From Actinorhabdospora filicis (GTDB lineage Bacteria > Actinomycetota > Actinomycetes > Mycobacteriales > Micromonosporaceae): DNA of 64,000 nt. The stretch spans positions 1,867,370-1,931,369 of the forward strand of contig NZ_BSTX01000001.1 of assembly GCF_030269765.1 (NCBI RefSeq), given 5' to 3'. Shown here piece by piece: positions 1 to 7,863 of the stretch (the stretch's first letter is position 1; each line of letters opens with the position of its first letter). The notes under the pieces are model-generated. The model was not told the origin of the DNA. It saw nothing but the letters and a program-made list of their open reading frames with translations, and did no database searches. The position numbers and the translations under genes are program-made.

Positions 1-664
1 AGGAGGCCGAGGCGTTGTCCGCGTTGATGCCGGGTTCACCCGAGGCCGCCGACGAGGAGGCCGCCGCCGAGTCCGCGGGAGCGTCCGAAGTGGACGGCCC
101 CGGGCTGGAGGGCGACGCGGGGTCCTTCGGGCCGGGCTCGGTGGTGGCGGTCTGGCCGGGCTTGGCCGGGTCGCCGCCGGGCTTGGGGTCCTCGGTCTTG
201 GGCGGCGGCTTGGGCGCGGGCTGCTCGGCCGGGGGCGCGATGGACGGCGGTTTCCCGGCGCCGTAGGCCCAGCCCTCGACGTCGCCGGGCTTGGGGTTGC
301 GGGTGCCGGGGCCCTTGGGGCTGTAGGTCCACGAGCCGCCGGGCGAGCCGTACCAGTAGGACCAGTACTTGTTGGTGGGCGGCGGGTCCGGGCAGTCGCC
401 GGGTGTGCTGTTGATGCTGCACACCAGCTTGGTGGAGTTCTGCCGGTAGCCGAAACCGGCACTCGACAAAGCCGCCAGGCCACTGCCCGGATCGCCGTTG
501 GCGCAGGAGGTCTGCGCGCCGCCACCGTTGTCCACGACGACCGTCACGCCGCCGCCTTCACGGCAGGACGCGGCCTGCGCGGCCGGGGCGGCGATCACCG
601 TCCCGGCTGTGGCGCACAGGGCCAGGGCGGCCAGGGCCGCCGACAGTCGCCGTGGGGAGGTCAC
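1..664 (-). CDS. secreted DUF4430 (transcobalamin beta-domain-like) protein, 3' end outside window
   Basis: A GTG start at 664 overlaps the stop of the preceding gene as GTGA, so the two are translationally coupled. The frame stays open to base 1, so the C-terminus is missing. Residues 1-31 form a Sec signal peptide ending AAPAAQA. Residues 32-130 contain a DUF4430-like domain: TVVVDNGGG, several cysteines, and the aromatic KYWSYWYG...W.YS...GDVEGW signature. A long Pro/Lys-rich then Ser/Ala-rich linker follows, typical of a surface stalk. DUF4430 is the family of the cobalamin-binding beta domain of intrinsic factor and transcobalamin. The upstream partner and the cobalamin riboswitch suggest a role in extracellular B12 capture; that role is inferred. 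Confidence 0.85.
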   Translation of the reverse strand, partial: MTSPRRLSAALAALALCATAGTVIAAPAAQAASCREGGGVTVVVDNGGGAQTSCANGDPGSGLAALSSAGFGYRQNSTKLVCSINSTPGDCPDPPPTNKYWSYWYGSPGGSWTYSPKGPGTRNPKPGDVEGWAYGAGKPPSIAPPAEQPAPKPPPKTEDPKPGGDPAKPGQTATTEPGPKDPASPSSPGPSTSDAPADSAAASSSAASGEPGINADNASAS

Positions 665-1788
665 CGGCGGGCCCGCTTCCGGTTCACCAGGACGAGGACG
701 GCGCCCGCGCCGACGAGCGCGGCACCGGCGGCGATGGCCACGCCGAGGGACGTGCCGGTCTTCGCGAGGGGGTCCTTCGCCACGTTGGTGGGCTTGGTGG
801 TGGGGGTGGTCGGGGTGGGCTTGGTGGAGCAGTCGAGGCCGACGACGGCGGTGGTGTCGTCCTTGGCGTTCAGCTCGATGAGGCCCTCACCGGTGAGGCC
901 GAGGACGCCCTGGGCGGTGGCCATCGCGGTCATGTCGTCCACGGCCGGCTCGTTCCAGCCGATGGCGCCGCGCTCGCTCTCCTTGGCGGAGCAGCCGACC
1001 TGGAGGGTGAGCAGGAACTTGGCGGCCTTGTCGGCGGACGCGGTGCGCCCGGCCGAGCGCAGGAGCTGCCCGGCCATGCCGGTGGTGTTGGCGTTTTCGA
1101 CGTTGGAGTAGGAGTCGGCGAAGCCGCCGTCGGCCTTCTGGGCCTTCTCCACGTAGTCGAGGGACTTGGTGGCCGCCGGGGACTTCTGCGCGACGAGCGC
1201 GGTGGCGACGAGGGTGGTGGCGTCGATGTCGGAGAAGCAGTTCGCGCCGCCCCAGTCCCAGCCGAAGCCGCCGTCGGGGCACTGGCCGGTGGCCAGGGCG
1301 GTGACGGTCGCGGCGGGCGCGCCGCCGGTGGTCTTGCCGAGGGCGAGGACGGCCAGGCCCTGGTCGTTGGGGGTGCCGGCGCCGGTGAGCTTGCCGTCCT
1401 GGGCGATCAGGCCGCGCAGGGTCTGCTCCAGGTCGGTGCCGCCGAAGGCGTGGACGTCGCCGCCGACGGCTTCCACGGCGAGCATGACCTTGCCGAGCGC
1501 GCCGGGCTTGTAGGCGCCGGTCTTGGCGTCCTTGACGTAGGCCTCCAGCGCGGTCTTGGAGTCGAAGGCGCCGACGAGGGCCTTCGCCTTGTCCGAGGCC
1601 ACGTCGGCCGAGACCAGCGCGAGGGCGTGGTCGAGGCCGAAGCTGGGGATGGCGGGCTGCTGGGTCGACAGCCAGGACGCGGCGGCCTTGGCGGCGGGCA
1701 CCGGCTCGGCGGCCTGCGCGGGCGCGGCCAGGAAGGCGGTGGTGATCGCGCCCGTGACGGCGGCCACGGCGAGGGAACGGCGGAGCAT
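661..1788 (-). CDS. LAXTG-anchored prenyltransferase/squalene-oxidase-repeat (alpha/alpha barrel) surface protein
   Basis: A 375-residue protein. It has a signal peptide (residues 1-26, ending PAQA) and then alpha/alpha-barrel repeats of the terpenoid cyclase/prenyltransferase type, with repeating motifs such as QCPDGGFGW and KADGGFADS. A Thr/Pro linker, LAKTG, a hydrophobic helix and a basic NRKRARR tail follow, which is the layout of a class E sortase substrate. The fold is the one used by the N-terminal domain of transcobalamin and intrinsic factor. No DXDD cyclase motif is visible, so an enzymatic terpene role is unlikely. The gene lies directly behind a cobalamin riboswitch and overlaps the DUF4430 gene by 4 bp, so I infer a B12-binding surface component. 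Confidence 0.85.
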   Translation of the reverse strand: MLRRSLAVAAVTGAITTAFLAAPAQAAEPVPAAKAAASWLSTQQPAIPSFGLDHALALVSADVASDKAKALVGAFDSKTALEAYVKDAKTGAYKPGALGKVMLAVEAVGGDVHAFGGTDLEQTLRGLIAQDGKLTGAGTPNDQGLAVLALGKTTGGAPAATVTALATGQCPDGGFGWDWGGANCFSDIDATTLVATALVAQKSPAATKSLDYVEKAQKADGGFADSYSNVENANTTGMAGQLLRSAGRTASADKAAKFLLTLQVGCSAKESERGAIGWNEPAVDDMTAMATAQGVLGLTGEGLIELNAKDDTTAVVGLDCSTKPTPTTPTTKPTNVAKDPLAKTGTSLGVAIAAGAALVGAGAVLVLVNRKRARR

Positions 1789-1837
1789 GCGAGGGGCCTT
1801 TCCGCGGCCTGGGCACAGAAAGGACCGCGTGAGGCCC

Positions 1838-1885
1838 GTTCCGTCCCGCTGCCGCGACGGGAGGAGTGAACGAGTGGGACGGAAC
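1838..1885 (-). promoter_or_regulatory. perfect 10-bp hairpin adjoining the cobalamin riboswitch (candidate expression platform)
   Basis: GTTCCGTCCC at 1838-1847 pairs perfectly with GGGACGGAAC at 1876-1885, leaving a 28-nt loop. On the minus strand it begins at the last base of riboswitch helix P1 and ends about 50 nt before the ATG at 1788. No U-tract follows. It could compete with P1 or control access to the leader; which of these it does is inference. Confidence 0.6.
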
Positions 1886-1966
1886 GCGGGTACTCGGGCT
1901 CGCGCCGCCGAATGGGACGCACACCGTTGCGGGTCAGCGCCGGAATCGCACCGGACTTCCCCCGCG
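1885..1966 (-). promoter_or_regulatory. cobalamin (B12) riboswitch aptamer
   Basis: Read on the minus strand, the core matches the B12-box family: GGGGAAGUCCGGUGCGAUUCC, then GACCCGCAACGGU, and near the 3' end GAGCCCGAGUACCC. Helix P1 is closed by CGCGGG (1966-1961) and CCCGCG (1890-1885). The aptamer is compact, about 82 nt, because the variable arms are short. It controls the minus-strand surface-protein genes starting at 1788, presumably turning them off when B12 is plentiful. Confidence 0.9.
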
Positions 1967-2124
1967 GGCCGAAGATGAAATTGTGGTCAACAGTCTCTCG
2001 ACCTGCGAACACGCCTGTCAACCTGGTCGGCCGGCTTGTCTCTTTGATCACCCATGCGACGAACCCGCAGCTCAGCCGATGCGTTCGCGCACCGGCGGAC
2101 CGGACACTGCGGCACGATGGACGC

Positions 2125-3519
2125 ATGAGCGACGAGGACGTACGCATCGAGCACGACACCATGGGCGAGGTCGCGGTCCCGGCGTGGGCCGCCTGGCGGG
2201 CCCAGACGCAGCGCGCGGTGGAGAACTTCCCCATCTCCGGGCAGCGTCTCGACCACGCGCTCATCGCCGCGCTGGCCCGGGTGAAGTCGGCCGCGGCCGC
2301 GGTCAACGCCGAGCTGGGCGTCCTGGACGCCGACATGGCCGCCGCGATCGGCGCCGCCGCCGACGAGGTCGCCGAGGGCACCTACGACGAGCACTTCCCG
2401 GTGGACGTGTTCCAGACCGGTTCGGGCACCTCCAGCAACATGAACGCCAATGAGGTCATCGCGACCCTGGCCACGGCCCGCCTGGGACGTCCGGTGCACC
2501 CGAACGACCACGTGAACGCCTCGCAGTCCAGCAATGACGTGTTCCCCTCGGCGATGCACCTGGCCGCCGTGGACACCACCGTGCACAAGCTGATCCCGGG
2601 GCTGACGACGCTGGCGAGCGCGCTGGAGGCGAAGTCGGCGGAGTGGTCGCGGACGGTCAAGTCCGGCCGCACGCACTTGATGGACGCCACCCCGGTCACC
2701 CTCGGGCAGGAGTTCTCCGGCTACGCCGCCCAGGTGCGCTACGGCGTCGAGCGCGTCCGGAGCAGCCTGCCGCGCGTGGCGGAGCTGGCGCTGGGCGGCA
2801 CGGCCGTCGGGACGGGTGTGAACACGCCGCCCGGGTTCGCCGCGGCCACGATCGCGCTGATCGCCTCCCGCACGGGATTGCCGGTGACCGAGGCCCGCAA
2901 CCACTTCGAGGCGCAGGGCGCGCGGGACGCGCTGGTGGAGCTGTCGGGGCAGTTGCGCACGATCGCCGTCGGGCTGTTCAAGATCGCCAATGACGTCCGC
3001 TGGATGGGTTCCGGCCCGCGCACCGGGCTGTCCGAGCTGCGGATCCCCGATCTCCAGCCGGGTTCGAGCATCATGCCGGGCAAGGTGAACCCGGTGCTGG
3101 CCGAGGCCGTCCGGCAGGTCGCCGCGCAGGTCGTCGGCAATGACGCGGCGATCGCCTTCGCGGGCGCGGCCGGGGATTTCGAGCTGAACGTGATGCTGCC
3201 GGTGATCGCGAAGAACCTGCTGGAGTCGGTGAACCTGCTGGCGAACGTGTCGGCGGTCTTCGCCGAGCGCTGCGTCGCCGGGCTGGAGGCGAACGAGGAG
3301 CGGCTGCGCGAGTACGCCGAGGGTTCCCCGTCGATCGTGACGCCGCTGAACCGGTACCTGGGTTATGAGGAGGCGGCGGCGATCGCCAAGCAGGCTCTGA
3401 AGGAGCGCCGGACGATCCGCGAGGTGGTGCTGGAGCGCGGGCACGTGGCCGAGGGGCGGCTGACGGAGGCCGAGCTGGACGAGGCCCTGGACGTGCTGCG
3501 GATGACCGGGACGGTCTAG
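2125..3519 (+). CDS. fumC: class II fumarate hydratase
   Basis: A 464-residue soluble enzyme that interconverts fumarate and L-malate in the TCA cycle. The family signature [11 protein letters not shown] lies at residues 313-323. Upstream are [13 protein letters not shown] and [11 protein letters not shown], which form the active site with the [11 protein letters not shown] segment. Length is normal for the class. The ATG at 2125 starts the conserved N-terminus ([12 protein letters not shown]); a longer in-frame opening exists but would run through riboswitch sequence on the other strand. The gene stands alone, divergent from the B12 module and converging on the flavin reductase gene with a 1-nt gap. 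Confidence 0.95.
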   Translation: MSDEDVRIEHDTMGEVAVPAWAAWRAQTQRAVENFPISGQRLDHALIAALARVKSAAAAVNAELGVLDADMAAAIGAAADEVAEGTYDEHFPVDVFQTGSGTSSNMNANEVIATLATARLGRPVHPNDHVNASQSSNDVFPSAMHLAAVDTTVHKLIPGLTTLASALEAKSAEWSRTVKSGRTHLMDATPVTLGQEFSGYAAQVRYGVERVRSSLPRVAELALGGTAVGTGVNTPPGFAAATIALIASRTGLPVTEARNHFEAQGARDALVELSGQLRTIAVGLFKIANDVRWMGSGPRTGLSELRIPDLQPGSSIMPGKVNPVLAEAVRQVAAQVVGNDAAIAFAGAAGDFELNVMLPVIAKNLLESVNLLANVSAVFAERCVAGLEANEERLREYAEGSPSIVTPLNRYLGYEEAAAIAKQALKERRTIREVVLERGHVAEGRLTEAELDEALDVLRMTGTV

Positions 3520-3520
3520 C

Positions 3521-4099
3521 TCAGGCGGTGAGGTTGAAGAACTCGCCGAAGCTGAAGATGATCGGGCGCCACCGGTCCCGGTCGATGTAGTGGTGCTGGT
3601 CGGGCACCAGGATGGCCTCGTCGATGTGGGCCCGCACGACCCGGACCTCGATGCTGACGATGTCGGCATCGGGGTCCCCGAAGGGATGCACGTTTTCGAC
3701 CACGGCCTCCAGCTGGACCGGGCATTCGGCGGCCCGGGGCGGCTTGACGAGGTCGGAGGGCGCGGTGGTGAGCTGCGCGGTGCCGAACTTGTCGGGCTCG
3801 TAGCGGTAGCCGAGCTCCACTTTGGACTCCGGGACGGGGTTCAGGCCGGTGGTGCCGCCGAGGCGGTCCACGTTGTCGCCGAGTTCCCAGGACGGCAGGT
3901 TCAGCACGCATTCGCGTTCGCGCATGAGGTTGCGGGCGGTGGCCGCGCGGGTGCTCAGGCCGAGCATGCAGGACCGGCGCATCCACCAGGCCGAGGACAT
4001 GGGGGCCAGGTTGGGCGAGCCGTCCTCGTTGAGGGAGCTGATCAGCACGACGGGCGTGCCGAAGTAGAAGCTGCGCGGTTCCACGACGAGATGGGCCAT
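3521..4099 (-). CDS. flavin reductase-like (FMN-binding split barrel) protein
   Basis: A 192-residue protein of the flavin reductase-like FMN-binding split-barrel superfamily. It shows the typical opening FYFGTPVVLISSLNEDGSPNLAPMSS followed by a MLGLSTRAATARNL segment that lines the flavin site. It is a probable FMN-dependent oxidoreductase or flavin-binding protein of unknown substrate. GAGGACCG precedes the ATG. It sits downstream of the ArsR-type regulator gene on the same strand, 138 nt away, with its own likely leader. Confidence 0.75.
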   Translation of the reverse strand: MAHLVVEPRSFYFGTPVVLISSLNEDGSPNLAPMSSAWWMRRSCMLGLSTRAATARNLMRERECVLNLPSWELGDNVDRLGGTTGLNPVPESKVELGYRYEPDKFGTAQLTTAPSDLVKPPRAAECPVQLEAVVENVHPFGDPDADIVSIEVRVVRAHIDEAILVPDQHHYIDRDRWRPIIFSFGEFFNLTA

Positions 4100-4129
4100 C
4101 GGTCCTCACTCAGGGCTTGAGGGGTGAGA

Positions 4130-4158
4130 TCCCCGGGGATGACGGGATCCCCGGGGGC
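4130..4158. repeat. 11-bp direct repeat, each copy containing the palindrome CCCCGGGG
   Basis: GATCCCCGGGG occurs at 4130-4140 and 4148-4158, 18 bp apart, between the ArsR-type gene and the flavin reductase-like gene. The two copies can fold as self-palindromes or with each other, so they may act as a terminator for the upstream gene or as a regulator site for the downstream gene. Confidence 0.55.
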
Positions 4159-4237
4159 TCGGAAGCTACCCACGCGCGAGGGCGGTGATCAACTGATTCG
4201 GAACATGCGACATCGGTTGCCGTGTAAGGGAAGGGGG

Positions 4238-5308
4238 TCAGCCTTCGAGGTAGCCGCGCAGGCCGTCCACCACGACGTCGATCGGCTCGGGCGCGAGGCG
4301 GTAGAGGACGTAGTAGCCGCTCCGCTCGGTGGTCAGCACACCCGCTTCGGCCATGAGCCGCAGGTGCCGGGAGAGGGCGGCCTCGCTCAGGCCGACGAGT
4401 GGGGCGAGTTCCTGGGTGCTGCGCGGCCGTTCGGCGATGAGCCGCAGGGCTCGCAGGCGCGTCTCGTCGGCGAGGGCGCGCAGGACCCGCAGCAGGTCTT
4501 CGGGCGGCACCGGGGGGCGCGGCCGCCGGGCCATGGGGAAGACGAGGGTGGGCGGCCACGGCCGGTCGCAGTTGACGCGGACGTGCGGCCAGGCGTGGAA
4601 GCTGGGGACGAGCGTGAACCGCTCATCGGGCCCGATCGTCACGTCGTGTTCGTGGCGGCGGTCGAGCCAGAAGCGCCCGGCGGCCTCGTCGGCGCGGATC
4701 TCGGGACGCAGGCCGCGCAGGAACGGGTAGAGCCCGTGGGCGGCCAGGGTCGTCCCGGCCTCGGCGACACTCGCGGCGAGGAGTTTCTCCAGCCGGGCCC
4801 ATTCCTCGCCGAAGGCCTCGTCCCAGTAGCCGGTGAGGAGGTCGAGGAAGCGGTCGAGGACGGTGTGCGGCTCGTCGAGGACGAGGCGGACGAGGTCGAG
4901 GCTCTTGGGCGCCAGCTCGGCCGCGCGGGTGAGGAGTCGGTCGCGCGCGGCCGGATCGTTCAGGCGCGCGGGATCGCGGGTGGCGGCGAAGGTCTCGGTG
5001 AACTCGAAGGCCAGGACCTCGGGGGTGAAGGCGCGCAGCCGGGTCAGTTCGTCGGCGAAGCCCGGGAAGGGCCCGGTGGGCGTGGGGTAGAAGAACGCCG
5101 GGAAGTGGGAGCGGTAGACGAAGCCGAAGGCGGCGATCTCGCGTTTCAGGGTGGGTGAGAGACCGCGCATCCGCCGGACCCATTCGTGCTGGAGCGGGTG
5201 GTGTTTGGGTTCGATGAGGACGTGCAGGCTCAGGACCGCTTCGAGGGCCGGGGAGTAGGCGAAGGCGAGGCGGTCGACGGCCGAGGCGGGGAGGTGGAAG
5301 GTGATCAC
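4238..5308 (-). CDS. ArsR-family regulator with DUF5937 N-terminal domain
   Basis: A 356-residue protein. Residues about 1-245 resemble the DUF5937 region that precedes winged-helix domains in actinomycete regulators. Residues about 258-345 form an ArsR/SmtB winged helix, with LLRVLRALADETRLRALRLI then a SEAALSRHLRLMAEAGVLTTE recognition segment. No metal-binding cysteine pair of ArsR/CadC type is visible, so the signal is unlikely to be thiophilic metal. A GTG start at 5308 is supported by GGAGG 6 nt upstream. Its promoter region holds six tandem 14-bp repeats, which suggests autoregulation. Confidence 0.8.
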   Translation of the reverse strand: MITFHLPASAVDRLAFAYSPALEAVLSLHVLIEPKHHPLQHEWVRRMRGLSPTLKREIAAFGFVYRSHFPAFFYPTPTGPFPGFADELTRLRAFTPEVLAFEFTETFAATRDPARLNDPAARDRLLTRAAELAPKSLDLVRLVLDEPHTVLDRFLDLLTGYWDEAFGEEWARLEKLLAASVAEAGTTLAAHGLYPFLRGLRPEIRADEAAGRFWLDRRHEHDVTIGPDERFTLVPSFHAWPHVRVNCDRPWPPTLVFPMARRPRPPVPPEDLLRVLRALADETRLRALRLIAERPRSTQELAPLVGLSEAALSRHLRLMAEAGVLTTERSGYYVLYRLAPEPIDVVVDGLRGYLEG

Positions 5309-5332
5309 CGGTGCCTCCGGCCCGAGCGGTGA

Positions 5333-5416
5333 GTGATCAGTCAGAAGTGACTAGTCGAGGGTGGGTAATCAGAGACGGGTAGTCAGGGGTGGGTGATCAG
5401 GCGTGATTGATCAGAT
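5333..5416. repeat. six tandem imperfect 14-bp repeats upstream of the ArsR-type gene
   Basis: Six head-to-tail units start at 5333, 5347, 5361, 5375, 5389 and 5403. Their consensus is roughly GTGRNTRRTCAGRR; examples are GTGATCAGTCAGAA, GTGGGTGATCAGGC and GTGATTGATCAGAT. Many units carry the core TGATCA or AGTCAG. The array ends 24 bp before the GTG start at 5308. It looks like an operator array for the adjacent regulator. Confidence 0.85.
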
Positions 5417-5417
5417 G

Positions 5418-5443
5418 CGGGCCCGGAGTCTCCCCCGGGCCCG
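5418..5443 (-). terminator. hairpin downstream of hisC
   Basis: CGGGCCCGG at 5418-5426 pairs with CCGGGCCCG at 5435-5443 around an 8-nt loop. It lies just past hisC in the direction of transcription and separates it from the ArsR promoter repeats. There is no clear U-tract, as is common in high-GC actinomycetes. Confidence 0.6.
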
Positions 5444-5449
5444 TGCCGC

Positions 5450-5489
5450 TCTGATCTGGTCTGATCTGATCTGGCCTGGTCTGGTCTGA
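5450..5489. repeat. pentanucleotide microsatellite (TCTGR)8
   Basis: Eight uninterrupted 5-bp units run from 5450 to 5489: TCTGA, TCTGG, TCTGA, TCTGA, TCTGG, CCTGG, TCTGG, TCTGA. Only one first-position change breaks the pattern. The tract begins 8 bp beyond the hisC stop codon and lies in its 3' untranslated region. Confidence 0.85.
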
Positions 5490-5496
5490 GGCCGGG

Positions 5497-6567
5497 CTAG
5501 AAGGCCGCGGCGACCTTAAGGAACACGTCGTTCTCCTCGGCGGTGCCGACGGTGACGCGGACGCCTTCACCGGCGAAGGGCCGGACGATGACGCCGTTGG
5601 ATTCGCAGTGCTTGGCGAAGTCGACCGACTTGTCGCCGAGGGGCAGCCACACGAAGTTGGCCTGCGACTCGGGCACGTCGGCGAAGAGCTCGCGGACGGC
5701 GGCGGTGAGGCGGTCGCGCTCGGCGATGACGAGGGCGGCCCGGCGGGCCATTTCTTCTTCAGCGCGCAGGGCGGCCAGCGCGGCGGCCTGGACGCAGGCG
5801 TTGGTGGAGAAGGGGGTGATGACCTTGCGGACGGCGTCGGCGACCTCGGGGGCGGCGACGAGGTAGCCCGCGCGGAGTCCGGCCAGTCCCCAGGCCTTGG
5901 AGAAGGTGCGCAGGACGACGACGTTGGGGCGGTCGGCGAAGTCCATGCCGTCGGGGACGCCGGGGTCGGTGACGAACTCGCGGTAGGCCTCGTCGAGGAC
6001 GACCAGGACGTCGGGGCCGACGGTGTCGAGGAAGCGCTCAATCTCCTCGCGACGCAGGAACGTGCCGGTCGGGTTGTTCGGGTTGCAGACCAGGATGAGC
6101 TTGGTGCGGGGGGTGACCGCGGCGGCCATGGCGTCCAGGTCGTGACCGTGGACGGGGGTGTTGGGGATCTTCACGGCGGTCACGCCGGCGGTGGCGGCGA
6201 TGATCGGGTAGGCCTCGAAGGAGCGCCAGGAGAAGATGATCTCGTCGCCGGGCATGGCGGTGGCCTTGACGAGGTGCTCGCAGAGGGCCACGGAGCCGCA
6301 GCCGGTGGCGACTCGGTCCACCGGGACGTCCAGCTTGGCCGCGAGGGCTTCGCGGAGGGCGAGGACGCCCATGTCGGGGTAGCGGTGGACGTTGGTCACG
6401 GCCTCGGTGACGGCTTCCACGACGCCGGGCAGGGGTCCGTAGGGGACCTCGTTGCTGGCGAGTTTGATGGCCTCTTCGATGCCGAGCTCGCGGGCGAGGT
6501 CGGCCGGGCTGCGGCCGGGGACGTACTTCGGCAGCGCTTCGAGGTCAGCGCGGGTCAGGTTGGCCAT
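5497..6567 (-). CDS. hisC: histidinol-phosphate/aromatic aminotransferase
   Basis: A 356-residue PLP-dependent fold type I aminotransferase. It has ASNEVPYGP near the N-terminus, CNPNNPTGT (161-169), an LDEAYREF segment, and FSKAWGLAGLR with the PLP lysine at K224. It transfers amino groups to imidazole acetol phosphate in histidine synthesis, or to aromatic keto acids; the sequence alone does not separate HisC from the related Pat enzymes. No other his genes are nearby, so this may be a second, aromatic-type copy. Its ATG overlaps the stop of the upstream RDD gene by 23 nt. Confidence 0.85.
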   Translation of the reverse strand: MANLTRADLEALPKYVPGRSPADLARELGIEEAIKLASNEVPYGPLPGVVEAVTEAVTNVHRYPDMGVLALREALAAKLDVPVDRVATGCGSVALCEHLVKATAMPGDEIIFSWRSFEAYPIIAATAGVTAVKIPNTPVHGHDLDAMAAAVTPRTKLILVCNPNNPTGTFLRREEIERFLDTVGPDVLVVLDEAYREFVTDPGVPDGMDFADRPNVVVLRTFSKAWGLAGLRAGYLVAAPEVADAVRKVITPFSTNACVQAAALAALRAEEEMARRAALVIAERDRLTAAVRELFADVPESQANFVWLPLGDKSVDFAKHCESNGVIVRPFAGEGVRVTVGTAEENDVFLKVAAAF

Positions 6568-7423
6568 CGGGGTCTCCTTGGGTGGGGATGGAGCCGGCGA
6601 GGATCACCGCCGTGCCCGGGGACTTGTCGTGCAGGCACTGGCGCAGCGGCTTGTCGCGCAGGCACCACAGTGCGTCCGCCACGAGGATGATCCATCCGCA
6701 GATCAGGATCAAGAAGGGGAGGGCCATGAACGACCAGCGCAGGCTGTTGGGGAAGATCCGCATCGGCTGCCCGTAGACGGGGACGACTTTGATGCCGACC
6801 ATGCGTTTGCCCAGGGTCTGACCGGTGTAGGTGGTCATGGGGACCTCGTAGACGTACCAGAGCAGGAGGGCGACGAGGATGATCGTCATCTGGAGCTGCC
6901 CGGCTCGTTCACTGAGTTTCAGGGGGTAGGTGGTCTCGCCGTTCAGGGCGGCGGCCTCGACCTGGGGCCAGACCTCCTGCATGAACTGGAAGATGAAGTA
7001 GCCGTCGACTACGGCGATGAGCAGCAGGATCGCGACGATGTCGATGAGGCGGGCGACGAGCCGCTGGCCGGGGGTGGCCAGGACGACGCCGCGCATCTTC
7101 GTCTCGGGCATGCCGAAGGGCGTCCCCGGACGAGCGGCGGGTCCGGCGCCGGGCTGATAGCCCGTGGGCGGGCGGCGGTCGATGGGGGTGACGTCGGGAC
7201 GCGGGGGTGCCCAGCTGGGGTCCGGCTCGCTGTTCGCACTGGTGGAAGTGGCGGTGCCGGGGACCGGGACGGGCTCGGGCTCCGGGGCGGGTGGGCCGTC
7301 GGGCGCGGGAGCGTCGGCGGGCAGCGCGGCGCCGATCCACTGCTCGCCGTCCCAGTACCGCTGGGTTTCGGGTGCGGCGGGATCCCGGTACCAGCCGGGC
7401 TCGATACTGCTCACCCGCGCCAT
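6545..7423 (-). CDS. DUF2510 / RDD-family membrane protein
   Basis: A 292-residue protein. Residues about 5-30 form a DUF2510 motif (GWYRDPAAPETQRYWDGEQW), followed by a Pro-rich disordered stretch to about residue 105. An RDD domain comes next, with transmembrane helices near LIDIVAILLLIAVVDGYF, MTIILVALLLWYVYEV and FMALPFLILICGWIILVA. The Arg-Asp pair is in RLVARLID, and GQTLGKRMVGIKV is the usual RDD loop. The ATG at 7423 has AGGAGGG upstream. Function is unknown; RDD proteins are often proposed transporters. Translation overlaps hisC by 23 nt. Confidence 0.8.
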   Translation of the reverse strand: MARVSSIEPGWYRDPAAPETQRYWDGEQWIGAALPADAPAPDGPPAPEPEPVPVPGTATSTSANSEPDPSWAPPRPDVTPIDRRPPTGYQPGAGPAARPGTPFGMPETKMRGVVLATPGQRLVARLIDIVAILLLIAVVDGYFIFQFMQEVWPQVEAAALNGETTYPLKLSERAGQLQMTIILVALLLWYVYEVPMTTYTGQTLGKRMVGIKVVPVYGQPMRIFPNSLRWSFMALPFLILICGWIILVADALWCLRDKPLRQCLHDKSPGTAVILAGSIPTQGDPDGQPDPR

Positions 7424-7571
7424 TGTGTCAGGGCCCTCCTGATCGTTCCCTGGGGTCGGTTCCTCGATCATGCCGTGTTTCCGCCGTTTCCGCCGGTCCG
7501 GGTGGGTGTGGGTGAGGACCGCCGGTAGACAGGAGGGCGTGACGGGAGGCACCCGTCACACGGGAGGGATC

Positions 7572-7835
7572 ATGCGCAAGCTGGTGACACGGGGACTGGC
7601 CGGAGGACTGCTCGCGGGGGCCATCGCGCTCGGGGGGATGGCCGTCGCCGGGACGGCGCAGGCCGCGCCGGCGGGGCCGCAGCACGTCGTCCCGCCGGGG
7701 TACGAGTTCTATGACGACTACTGGACCTACGCGGGCTGCCGCGAGGCGGGGTTGTCCGGGAAGGCGCAGGGGAACTGGCGCGAGTGGCACTGCGAAGAGA
7801 GTGCCGTCGACTGGAACCTGTGGGTTCTGTACTGA
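7572..7835 (+). CDS. small secreted two-cysteine protein, copy 1
   Basis: An 87-residue protein with a signal peptide (residues 1-31, ending GTAQA) and a mature part of about 56 residues. The mature part carries two cysteines in the pattern C-x(n)-GNWREWHC and ends WNLWVLY. GGGAGG lies 4 nt before the ATG. It is clearly related to the next gene: both end C...G.W+..(H)C...W.LWV. The paired cysteines probably form one disulfide. I do not recognise the family. Confidence 0.75.
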   Translation: MRKLVTRGLAGGLLAGAIALGGMAVAGTAQAAPAGPQHVVPPGYEFYDDYWTYAGCREAGLSGKAQGNWREWHCEESAVDWNLWVLY

Positions 7836-7863
7836 GGCCGGATCAAACACGGGGGGATGAGTC

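Noticed and set aside
661-1788. Squalene/terpene cyclase activity for the barrel protein
   Set aside because: No DXDD or QW-motif set is visible, and the protein is secreted, wall-anchored and B12-riboswitch-controlled.
4130-4158. GATCCCCGGGG repeats as ends of an insertion sequence
   Set aside because: Same orientation, 18 bp apart and no transposase; they are better seen as regulatory or terminator sequence.
5333-5416. The 14-bp repeat array as a CRISPR
   Set aside because: Units are contiguous without spacers and are too short; there are no cas genes.
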